Assembly (NCBI RefSeq): GCF_009696315.1
Contig: NZ_VUMG01000003.1
Coordinates: 186,001 to 250,000, forward strand
DNA length: 64,000 nt
Reading direction: 5' to 3'
DNA from: Cutibacterium porci
GTDB lineage: Bacteria > Actinomycetota > Actinomycetes > Propionibacteriales > Propionibacteriaceae
This document shows positions 17,605 to 25,022 of the stretch, in pieces. How positions within the stretch are numbered: position 1 is the stretch's first letter; the number at the start of each line of letters is the position of its first letter. A program made the translations under genes and the position numbers. The notes under the pieces were generated by a model. That model was not told the origin of the DNA. It saw only the letters and a program-made list of their open reading frames with translations, and searched no databases.

Positions 17605-20001
17605 TCAGACTCCCGTGGCGGGAAGTCCGGGATGGCGGGTGGCATGGAAGTACGGATTCACCGGGATGTTCCCCTGGTGAGGTCCGGACTTGCCTGGGCC
17701 GGCGGACCACGACGTATTCGGCGTCGGGGTCGGAATCAGGGTGGCCGACGGAATCCCGGTTGGAACCACTGTTGGCGTCGAAGTCGGAGTGACGGTCGGC
17801 GTCGGAGTGACGGTCGGCGTCGGAGTGACGGTCGGCGTCGGAGTGACGGTCGGCGTCGGCGTGGCAGTCGGAGTCGGCGTCGGAGTCGGGGTAGGAGCTG
17901 CGGCCGTCACTGGCTGGATCCACGTCCCAGCGAAGTCCTCGGACTGGCTGTTCGCATCCCTGTGCGACCATGTCCACTTGTACCCATCACTGGCAGCCGG
18001 ATAGGTCACCTTCTCACCAGAAACCGTCACTCCGTCAGGAACGGTGAATTCGACCGTGGACCCGTCGGCAGCCTTAGCCACCGGAACCGCAACCTCCTGC
18101 TGAGCAGGAACGGCCGGAGCCGTCACAGTCTGCCATCGAGCCCGCAAACCCATGAATGCGATCTCGTCCAGGTCTGACAGCGGGGACAGGTCAGAGACGT
18201 GGTTCGAACTCAGACCGATCTTCGTGAGGTGCTTCATCCCAGCCAGAGCGGAGATGTCGGAGATTTCATTGTTGTCGAAACCAACCTCGACAAGGTTCGT
18301 CAGACCCTTGATCGGGACCAGGTCGGAAACGTTGTCATTGTTCAGGAAGAGCTTCTTCAACGAGGTCACCCCAGAGATTCCGGACAGATCGGACAGGTTG
18401 ACGTTGTTGTTGGCCACCAGTCGCTCGAGTTTGGGCAGCGAACTCAGCCCCTCCAGGCTGGTGACGCCGGGGTACTTGTACTTGCCACGCGTGTTCTGGT
18501 TGATCGTCAAGTCAGTCAGATTCGTCAGCGAGGAGAGCGGCTTCACCGTGGTGATCGGGTTCTGATCGAGACTCATCGTCTTCAGATTTCCCAGACCCGC
18601 CAGCGGAGTCAGATCCTCGACGTGGTTGTTAGGCAGATACAGGGTCTCCAGCTTCGTCAGACCGGCCAGCGGCTTGACGTTCTCGATCTCGTTAGTCGTC
18701 AGGTACAGGGTCTTGACGTTGGTGAGGGCCTCGGCACCAGTAATGTCCTTGATGCCCCTGCCGATGCACTCAACCTCGGTGAGAGCTGCAAGGTTCTCGG
18801 CACTAAGGGCATTTCCCTCACCCACAGCATCCTGCAGGCAGGTCTTGAAGTTGGCGTCGGGAATATCGATAACCTTCGGAGGCTCAGGCGCGGCCTTCAC
18901 ATGGACCGTAATGGACCCATTGAAGTACATCGAGGCGTCGCGGAACTGCCAAACGTAGTCTCCGGCAGCGGGGTACGTGACGATCTTGCCCTTGATCTTG
19001 ACGCCCTCGGGAATCTCACGATCAGCCACGAAGGTGGTGCCAGTACGATCGACGGCCGTCGGGACCGCAGTCTCGACACCAGCGATAGCCGATCCGCCGT
19101 CAACGGTTTGGAAGTTCGAGGTGATGCTAGTCAGACCCTTGATGTCCTTGAGTGGGGACAGGTCACGAATGTGGTTTTTGCCGACATCCAGGTTGGACAA
19201 CTTCGTCAACGACGTGAGTGCCGAGATGTCGGATATCTCGTTGCTGTTGACGTCGAGGCTAAAAATCTTAGTCGAGGAGGACAGCGGCGTGAGATCACTG
19301 ATCTTGTTGCCCGCCAGGAACGCCTTGCCCAGACCGGTCAACTGGTCGATCCCGGTAAGGTCCTTGATCCCTTTATTGCGGCAGCTCAGGCTCGTCACGC
19401 CGGCAAGCTGATCTTTGGTAGGAGTGGTGGTCCCGATCGTATCGGTGATGCACTTTTGCAGGGCCTTGTCAGGAATCTCGAAGGAGGCCGCCGGAGTACT
19501 GGGGGCGGGATCCACCTTCGGCTTCCAGTTCGGAGGAACCTCCCACGGGCCGTCAATAAGCATGTAATGCCATGCCTCTATCGACCCAGGCTTCGGGTGG
19601 TAATTACTGGCACCTAACTGCGAGTACTCCCACGTAGTCTCAGCATTCTTACCAGCCGGCTGGCCATGGAAATAACCCCAGTAAGCGTAAAATTTATCAG
19701 GGTTTTCCGGATATCCATTGATTGAATCAATGAATAGCCCCAGGTCGCCACCAAAATCGGTGCTACCGATGTCAAATCCGGCCGACTTCAATGCCTCCAC
19801 ACCATTGGAAAACTCGGACGCACATCCGGTGTCAACATGGCCGTCATCACGCTCGGCGTAGACGAAAACGTGCTTCTCATTGATACACTTCTGCGCCTCA
19901 TCGTCATAGGAGGCAGCCGACGCTGGGACGATAGACACAATCGCCATCGGTACTGCCAGGGCCGCAGACAACACTGCGGCCAATCCTCTGAACCGTCTCA
20001 C
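17605..20001 (-). CDS. secreted internalin-like LRR protein with DUF4430 domain and terminal LPATGV
   Basis: 798 residues from a GTG at 20001. Signal peptide (1-30); DUF4430-type domain (about 37-150: [50 protein letters not shown]); leucine-rich block 1 (about 174-300); an Ig-like strand region; leucine-rich block 2 (about 377-610, repeats of 22 residues such as [20 protein letters not shown]); another beta region; a Thr-Pro repeat linker (about 697-760); and the end LPATGV immediately before the stop, with no membrane anchor. Riboswitch 2 lies upstream on the same strand, so B12 should repress it. The LRR suggests host or polymer binding; the DUF4430 part suggests corrinoid binding. Both roles are inferred. 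Confidence 0.88.
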   Translation of the reverse strand: MRRFRGLAAVLSAALAVPMAIVSIVPASAASYDDEAQKCINEKHVFVYAERDDGHVDTGCASEFSNGVEALKSAGFDIGSTDFGGDLGLFIDSINGYPENPDKFYAYWGYFHGQPAGKNAETTWEYSQLGASNYHPKPGSIEAWHYMLIDGPWEVPPNWKPKVDPAPSTPAASFEIPDKALQKCITDTIGTTTPTKDQLAGVTSLSCRNKGIKDLTGIDQLTGLGKAFLAGNKISDLTPLSSSTKIFSLDVNSNEISDISALTSLTKLSNLDVGKNHIRDLSPLKDIKGLTSITSNFQTVDGGSAIAGVETAVPTAVDRTGTTFVADREIPEGVKIKGKIVTYPAAGDYVWQFRDASMYFNGSITVHVKAAPEPPKVIDIPDANFKTCLQDAVGEGNALSAENLAALTEVECIGRGIKDITGAEALTNVKTLYLTTNEIENVKPLAGLTKLETLYLPNNHVEDLTPLAGLGNLKTMSLDQNPITTVKPLSSLTNLTDLTINQNTRGKYKYPGVTSLEGLSSLPKLERLVANNNVNLSDLSGISGVTSLKKLFLNNDNVSDLVPIKGLTNLVEVGFDNNEISDISALAGMKHLTKIGLSSNHVSDLSPLSDLDEIAFMGLRARWQTVTAPAVPAQQEVAVPVAKAADGSTVEFTVPDGVTVSGEKVTYPAASDGYKWTWSHRDANSQSEDFAGTWIQPVTAAAPTPTPTPTPTATPTPTVTPTPTVTPTPTVTPTPTVTPTSTPTVVPTGIPSATLIPTPTPNTSWSAGPGKSGPHQGNIPVNPYFHATRHPGLPATGV
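17783..17854. repeat. 18-bp perfect tandem repeat (4 copies) in the LRR gene
   Basis: Four exact copies of GTCGGAGTGACGGTCGGC lie at 17783, 17801, 17819 and 17837, flanked by degenerate copies. The repeat is six codons on the minus strand (Thr-Pro-rich linker), so copy-number change would alter linker length without shifting the frame. Confidence 0.95.
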
Positions 20002-20004
20002 AGG

Positions 20005-20051
20005 TCCTGCCTTTCACTATGTGGACGCTTCGTCGTCATCCAAAGACAGGA
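20005..20051 (-). promoter_or_regulatory. possible ribosome-site-masking hairpin of riboswitch 2
   Basis: On the minus strand TCCTGTC (20051-20045) can pair with GGCAGGA (20011-20005) with one G-U pair. The second arm lies 3-9 bases before the GTG start of the LRR gene and overlaps its likely ribosome-binding site. The arrangement parallels the hairpins after the other two riboswitches, but this one is weaker. Confidence 0.55.
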
Positions 20052-20099
20052 TCGACCATTCCGCTGTCCACGACGGAATTGAATTCGAGGCATTTCAAC

Positions 20100-20225
20100 G
20101 ACGGCGATCCGACTTCACCGGCATCTCTGCCGGGCTACACGGTTGCGGGACAGTCCTGGATTCGCACCAGATTCTCCATCGATGAAACCGTTGGCATCCT
20201 AACAAACGTCTTCGCTGCGCCTAAC
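20100..20225 (-). ncRNA. cobalamin riboswitch 2 (upstream of the LRR gene)
   Basis: Read on the minus strand, the conserved core is GGAGAATCTGGTGCGAATCC, then GGACTGTCCCGCAACCGTG, ending with a B12-box-like AGTCGGATCGCC at about 20115-20104. Limits are approximate. It lies about 100 bases upstream of the LRR/DUF4430 gene and shares a short promoter region with the divergent riboswitch 3. Confidence 0.92.
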
Positions 20226-20244
20226 CCAAATGTGGACATGTGAT

Positions 20245-20350
20245 GGTCGCGAGCTTAGACTGAACCCGCAACCGCAGGGGAATCCGGTGCGAATCCGGAA
20301 CTGACCCGCAACCGTGAGGGGCTCGTCCCCGAGTCGGAGTACCTGGGTTG
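20245..20350 (+). ncRNA. cobalamin riboswitch 3 (upstream of the transcobalamin-like gene)
   Basis: The core GGGGAATCCGGTGCGAATCC is at 20277-20296, followed by GGAACTGACCCGCAACCGTG and a B12-box-like AGTCGGAGTACCTGG at 20332-20346. It points away from riboswitch 2, so the two share one intergenic region. The expected effect of bound cobalamin is repression of the gene at 20448 and probably of the one at 22344. Confidence 0.93.
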
Positions 20351-20396
20351 TCGAAAGAACATCACACACCGTCGAGGACTGCGGTGAGTTCGACTC

Positions 20397-20442
20397 GGGC
20401 CCTTCTCGTTCGGAGCGCAACGCAGCCTCAGGAAGAAGGCCC
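20397..20442 (+). promoter_or_regulatory. Shine-Dalgarno-sequestering hairpin of riboswitch 3
   Basis: GGGCCCTTCT (20397-20406) can pair with AGAAGGCCC (20434-20442) with a single bulged C. The second arm contains the AGAAGG ribosome site located eight bases before the ATG at 20448. This fits translational repression by the upstream cobalamin riboswitch. Confidence 0.75.
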
Positions 20443-20447
20443 GCCAC

Positions 20448-22298
20448 ATGACCAGGCTCAACCGATGGGTCGCCGGCCTCGCCGCCGGTGCGCTCATTGC
20501 ATCGCCGTTCGCAGTGCCGGCGTTCGCCGACCCGCAGCCCGCACCATCACCAGCAGCCGCCACCGCCACCGTTGACGACGGCTCCGCTCCGTACTGCTTC
20601 GACCCGCCGGCCAACGCGGTCGACGGTGCGATGTGGGCCGGGTCGGTCAACGACACCGCTGCCACCAGCGAGAGCGTTCGTGATGCCGCCGACTGGCTCG
20701 CCCAGAAGTGGACCGGTCCGACGAGCTACGGACAGGCTGGCGGTATCGCCGACGGCATTATCGCTCTGGTGGGCGCAGACGCCCACCCAGACGTCGTCAA
20801 GGAGATGACCGCAGCCCTCAAGGAAGCCGGACCGGCGTACGTCGAAAAGAACCCGGCCGGACTCGCCAAAGTCATCATGACTGCCGAGATTTTGGGCGAA
20901 GACCCCACCTACTTCCTCGGCGAAAAGACCGGCAACTTGTGGGTCAAGCTCGCCGGATACATCAATGACGACAGCCCAAGCATGAAGAATCGCGTCAACA
21001 TGTATTGGGGCCCGCACCTCATCACTATCGCGCTGACTCGTGCCAACCGACCGGTACCGGCGAAGATCCTTGACCAGCTGCTCTCCACCCAAGGCACTGA
21101 GGGCGAGGACGCTGGCGCATTCGGCTACTCCAAGTGGAACCAGGACGGCACCAAATCCTTCGTCGGAGACCCCGACTACACCGGCATCGCCCTGTCCGAC
21201 CTGACCCTGCTCGAGCGTCACCCTGCATCCGTGCCCGCCGGCTACGCTGATAAGATTTCCGCCTCAGCCAAGGCCGCCACCAAGTGGGCAATGGACACCA
21301 AACATCACGACGATGGTGAGTACTGGGAGACCTATTCAGCCGCCAACTCCACCGGCATGCTCGCGAGCGCCCTCGAGGAGCGCAACGAGGACATGACGGC
21401 TGTCAGGACGTGGCTCATCGGCCAGCAGGCGCTGACAGGAGTCGGCGCCTGGCAGGCCCAGCGCGACGCCACCGAGCCCAACCTCATGGCCACTGACCAG
21501 GCCATCATGGCGGTGTCGGGTCACGGTTACGCCTCGGCATGGTCTGGCAAGATCCCGGACGGTGTTCCCTCCTGCACGGCCACTCCGACCGCGACTCCTA
21601 CCGCTACCCCGACGTCGACGCCGACCACCACCCCAACTGCCACACCCACAGTCACCCCAAGCCAACCAACTACCACACCCACAGTCACTGGCAAGCCTGG
21701 TGACATGAGCGGCACCACGAAGTGCGTCGCTGACCAGAACGTGTGGGTTTACGTCGAACAGCGTGACGGCACCTCCAAGGGCGCCTGCGCCTCGAGGTTC
21801 GGCACCGGCCTTGAGGCCCTTGAGTCCGCCGGATTCGTCGCCAAGACCGACGGCGGCATGGTCACCATGATCGACGGCTACCCGACGAAGGTCGACACGA
21901 CCCAGGCCTACTGGTCCTACTGGCACGCCACGCCGAACGGTGACAAGCCCGCCAAGTGGGAGTCGTCCCAGACCGGCGCAGAGCAGGCCCACCCCAAGGC
22001 TGGCTCCATCGAGGGCTGGTACTTCAAGGCTCTGACCGACGACTGGCAGGCCGCCCCTAGCTGGACTTATGATCCCTCGGCAATCACTACCCCAAGCCCG
22101 AGCGCAACTCCGACCCAGACACCGAAACCCACGGTGACCCCGACCGGATCGGCCACCCCGGCCCCGTCGGCCACCGCACCTGTATCGGCAATTGCGACGG
22201 CTCCTGCCACCGCTCTCAACCCGGTTGCACCAGTTGCGGTCGGCCCGTACAACCGTCCTTCAGGCCGGCCGGCAGCCCTTCCCCATACCGGGGTCTGA
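20448..22298 (+). CDS. secreted transcobalamin-like protein: alpha/alpha toroid plus DUF4430, terminal LPHTGV
   Basis: 616 residues. Signal peptide (1-27, ending VPAFA). An all-helical domain (about 60-365) has prenyltransferase/squalene-cyclase-like repeats, for example GAFGYSKWNQDGTKSFVGD then YTGIALSDLTLL. A Thr-Pro linker (about 374-420) leads to a DUF4430 domain (about 424-540: NVWVYVEQRDGTSKGACASR, MIDGYPTKVDTTQAYWSYW, HPKAGSIEGW). An alpha/alpha barrel followed by this beta domain is the architecture of animal transcobalamin and intrinsic factor. A second Ser/Pro/Thr linker ends in LPHTGV at the stop, with no membrane helix. Directly under riboswitch 3. I infer extracellular corrinoid capture. 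Confidence 0.85.
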   Translation: MTRLNRWVAGLAAGALIASPFAVPAFADPQPAPSPAAATATVDDGSAPYCFDPPANAVDGAMWAGSVNDTAATSESVRDAADWLAQKWTGPTSYGQAGGIADGIIALVGADAHPDVVKEMTAALKEAGPAYVEKNPAGLAKVIMTAEILGEDPTYFLGEKTGNLWVKLAGYINDDSPSMKNRVNMYWGPHLITIALTRANRPVPAKILDQLLSTQGTEGEDAGAFGYSKWNQDGTKSFVGDPDYTGIALSDLTLLERHPASVPAGYADKISASAKAATKWAMDTKHHDDGEYWETYSAANSTGMLASALEERNEDMTAVRTWLIGQQALTGVGAWQAQRDATEPNLMATDQAIMAVSGHGYASAWSGKIPDGVPSCTATPTATPTATPTSTPTTTPTATPTVTPSQPTTTPTVTGKPGDMSGTTKCVADQNVWVYVEQRDGTSKGACASRFGTGLEALESAGFVAKTDGGMVTMIDGYPTKVDTTQAYWSYWHATPNGDKPAKWESSQTGAEQAHPKAGSIEGWYFKALTDDWQAAPSWTYDPSAITTPSPSATPTQTPKPTVTPTGSATPAPSATAPVSAIATAPATALNPVAPVAVGPYNRPSGRPAALPHTGV

Positions 22299-22343
22299 GG
22301 CAGTCAACAGGACGAATACTCTCCTCTGCGGCATGATCGTCAC

Positions 22344-23021
22344 GTGAGTATTCCCCAAATCGACAACCGGCGAGCACTCCCGACCATGGTCGCAGTGCTC
22401 GCCGCTGTCTTGTTTGCAGCCACCACTATCCTCGTCCCGGTCTTCGCTCAGGCGTCCCCATCCCCGGCAACCGGCACTGCTCAGGCCAAGGCCATCGACG
22501 ACTGCCTCAAAGCCGACAACGTCTGGGTCTTCGTCATCACTGAGGACGAAACGGTGCTATCCAACCAGTGCGTAGACTCCCCCGCTAGCGGTGCCGAGGC
22601 ATTGGACAAGGCTGGCGTCACCGTTCAGAATAACAAGACTGGCCTCATCTGCACCATGAACGACCACCCTGCCACCTGTCCCAAGACTTTCACCGGCCAG
22701 TATTGGGCGTATTACCACGCCTCGGGCGCCGGGGCGCCGTGGGAATACTCCCAAAAGGGCGCTGACCAGTACAAGCCAGCTGCCGGATCCATCGAGGGCT
22801 GGTGCTACAACAAACCGAAAACCAAGTCCTGTACGCCGCCAAAATTGGCTGCCGGCAGTGCTGAGGGATCGTCATTCAACCTGACCACCGCTCACAGCAC
22901 CGGCGCATCATCGTCGAACAATGGTGTTATGTCCGGGCCCGTCGCCACCATCGCTGTCATTGCCGTCATCGTCATTGTGCTAGTCGCCGCGCTCCTGGTG
23001 CGTCGCCGTCATCAATCCTGA
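22344..23021 (+). CDS. membrane-anchored DUF4430 protein
   Basis: 225 residues from a GTG start with no strong ribosome site, 46 bases after the previous stop and probably cotranscribed. It has a signal peptide (to about residue 36, VPVFAQA), one DUF4430 domain (about 48-155: NVWVFVITEDETVLSNQCVD, YWAYYHASGAGAPWEYSQKG, AAGSIEGWCYNK) with several cysteines, a short Ser/Thr stalk, a membrane helix (about 198-217) and RRRHQS at the end. A natural membrane-bound receiver for the secreted two-domain protein upstream; that pairing is inference. Confidence 0.82.
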   Translation: MSIPQIDNRRALPTMVAVLAAVLFAATTILVPVFAQASPSPATGTAQAKAIDDCLKADNVWVFVITEDETVLSNQCVDSPASGAEALDKAGVTVQNNKTGLICTMNDHPATCPKTFTGQYWAYYHASGAGAPWEYSQKGADQYKPAAGSIEGWCYNKPKTKSCTPPKLAAGSAEGSSFNLTTAHSTGASSSNNGVMSGPVATIAVIAVIVIVLVAALLVRRRHQS

Positions 23022-23053
23022 CGCGACTGCCCTCGCTCACTGTCACGAATAGC

Positions 23054-23080
23054 GGGGCCGGGGATCACATCCCCGACCCC
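23054..23080. terminator. terminator between convergent DUF4430 and dppA genes
   Basis: GGGGCCGGGGAT (23054-23065) pairs with ATCCCCGACCCC (23069-23080), with one mismatch and a three-base loop. It lies between the stop at 23021 and the convergent dppA stop at 23117 and can serve both directions. Confidence 0.75.
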
Positions 23081-23116
23081 ACATCTGGCGTATATCTGAC
23101 ATATAAGAAGTAGCCG

Positions 23117-24823
23117 TTACTTCTGGAATCCGATGTCCTCAGCATGCATAGTTTGGAACGTGGCCGCACCAAAATTCGCCAGATTCTTTGGAACCGCGGT
23201 AAAGGAAATGCGGCGGTACAACGGCAACGTCATGACGTCGTCCCAGATCATTGCGTCAGCCTGGTTAGCCAGTTCACGGCGCTTCGAAATATCAGACTCA
23301 GTGTCGATCTTCGGAATCAGCTTCTCGATTTCCGGATCAATCAGTTGCGAGAAGTTGGATTGCGACGGCTGGGTGGATCCTACCGCAGCAGCGCCATAGA
23401 TCTGGCGGACGTTGGCCATCGGGTATGGGGTGCCATTCCAGGCGAAAGCGATAACGTCAAACGAATGGCTACTCAGGGTCTGGGTGAAAGAATCACTTGG
23501 CGTGTTAACTAGGTCAACCTTGACGCCGATCTTGGCCATGTCCTGCTTGAATAGCGCCCCCTCATTCTCGGAGGTCGGAACGCCAGTCAGCTGAGCATAG
23601 TTAATGGTGAGGGTTTTACCGCCTTTGACGCGATAGTCGCCCTGCATCTTCCAACCAGCCTCGTCCAGTCCTTTCTTCGCAGCCTCAGGATCATATTTAT
23701 AATCTGTGGAATTGTCTTTGTATCCAGCCTGGCCCGGCATAAAGAAATGGTTGCCAAGCATGAGAGTATCCGGATTAACCGGCATGCCAGCAAGATCCGA
23801 TTTCGCAATTGCTGGCCTGTTAATGCCCTTGGCTATAGCCTGGCGCACCTTCTTGTCGGAGAGCATCGTCGACTTGGTGTTAAAAGTGAAATGACGCCAC
23901 TGCAACGAACCAGCCTGACGCATCTGCGCGTCTGGACGTTTCGCAGCAGTCTGATATCCGTCCTTGGTAATGATGTTCGAGGCGGCGTCGATCTCCTTAT
24001 TCGCAAACGCCTTAGTCTGGGTGGCGTTGTTCATCGCTTTGAAGGTAACAATATCGAGCTTTGACTTTTCACCCCACCACTTGTCATTGCGTTTGACAGT
24101 GAGAGTTTTAGACGCCTCATCAGCCTTCGTCGGAATGAACGGACCAGTAAACCAGTCAGGGTTCAGCTTATTCCACCCCTCATTGAATGTTTGAGCATTC
24201 TTGACGCCCTCCTTTGGCAGCACGGTACTCAGGGTGGCCGGCCAGTCCGGGTAGGTGGTCTTAAAGGTCAACACGACGTCAGTGTCCTTATCGCCTTTTT
24301 CCACCGAGGAAATCTGGTTGAAGCCATCGGTGCTGGCCGGCAGGAAACCGGGATCAGACCCGTTATTTGCCTTCCAGGTGGCCTGATAGTCGGTGTAGTC
24401 AATGGTGCGACCCGAATTCCACTTGGCCTTGGGATTAAGGTGCAAGGTGACAACCTGCTTGCCACCTTTGGTCTCTACATCCGTCGAGGAGATGTAATTC
24501 GGGTTTGGTTTCGGGGTGCCGTCCTCCGTGATGTCGAAGTTGTTAGCACCGACGAACTGCCAAATCGTCGTGGATAAGTCGGTGGTGTTGCCGTTGACGT
24601 TCATGGGATTCCACCCCGTCGGCAGCTGCTCAATGGCCAATCGCAGGGTGCCACCGTCCTTGAGCTGACCGCGATCAACCACATTGAGCTGAGCCAAGGG
24701 GGCCGACTCCGACGTCAACCCCGACTGCTTACTGCCGCCAGACTGGTTTTTCTGTCCACACCCGGTGAGAGCTAAAGCCGACACGGCCAGCACCGTCACC
24801 GAGGTCATGATCGCCTTGCGCAA
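23117..24823 (-). CDS. peptide ABC transporter substrate-binding lipoprotein (family 5), copy 1
   Basis: 568 residues from a TTG at 24823. That start is chosen because GGAGG stands five bases before it and because it begins at a lipoprotein signal (LRKAIMTSVTVLAVSALALTGC, lipobox LTGC). The mature part is a family 5 solute-binding protein (DGGTLRLAIEQLPTGWNP; TVKRNDKWWGEKSKLD; DKKVRQAIAKGINRPAI). It is a paralogue of the protein at 25023, roughly three quarters identical by eye, and lies downstream of that gene's terminator. It probably delivers oligopeptides to the DppBC-DF transporter. Confidence 0.93.
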   Translation of the reverse strand: MRKAIMTSVTVLAVSALALTGCGQKNQSGGSKQSGLTSESAPLAQLNVVDRGQLKDGGTLRLAIEQLPTGWNPMNVNGNTTDLSTTIWQFVGANNFDITEDGTPKPNPNYISSTDVETKGGKQVVTLHLNPKAKWNSGRTIDYTDYQATWKANNGSDPGFLPASTDGFNQISSVEKGDKDTDVVLTFKTTYPDWPATLSTVLPKEGVKNAQTFNEGWNKLNPDWFTGPFIPTKADEASKTLTVKRNDKWWGEKSKLDIVTFKAMNNATQTKAFANKEIDAASNIITKDGYQTAAKRPDAQMRQAGSLQWRHFTFNTKSTMLSDKKVRQAIAKGINRPAIAKSDLAGMPVNPDTLMLGNHFFMPGQAGYKDNSTDYKYDPEAAKKGLDEAGWKMQGDYRVKGGKTLTINYAQLTGVPTSENEGALFKQDMAKIGVKVDLVNTPSDSFTQTLSSHSFDVIAFAWNGTPYPMANVRQIYGAAAVGSTQPSQSNFSQLIDPEIEKLIPKIDTESDISKRRELANQADAMIWDDVMTLPLYRRISFTAVPKNLANFGAATFQTMHAEDIGFQK

Positions 24824-24978
24824 GATGTCCTCCAGTACAGTGAATGGCAGGACGCTCCTGCCACGATCCGGATTCTTCATCGGAAGCCGGATATCACACC
24901 TTACGAAACCATCTTTAGGGTCGCCAAACCACCTCCAGCGATACGATTCCCCAAGATTGCCTACCAACGGCATGAGAA

Positions 24979-25003
24979 GGGCCCGGCAACCCGTGCCGAG
25001 CCC
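24979..25003 (-). terminator. terminator after dppA copy 2
   Basis: GGGCCCGGC (24979-24987) and GCCGAGCCC (24995-25003) form a GC-rich hairpin with one mismatch, 20 bases after the stop of the 25023 gene. Copy 1 therefore probably has its own promoter or depends on readthrough. Confidence 0.65.
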
Positions 25004-25022
25004 TCCCTCAATCCTTCACAGA

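Noticed and set aside
17783-17854. Possible CRISPR array
   Set aside because: The four 18-base copies are contiguous with no spacers and lie within a coding linker, so this is a VNTR.
18199-19617. A 472-codon plus-strand frame inside the LRR gene
   Set aside because: The apparent repeats mirror the leucine-rich repeats on the minus strand; there is no ribosome site or signal of its own.
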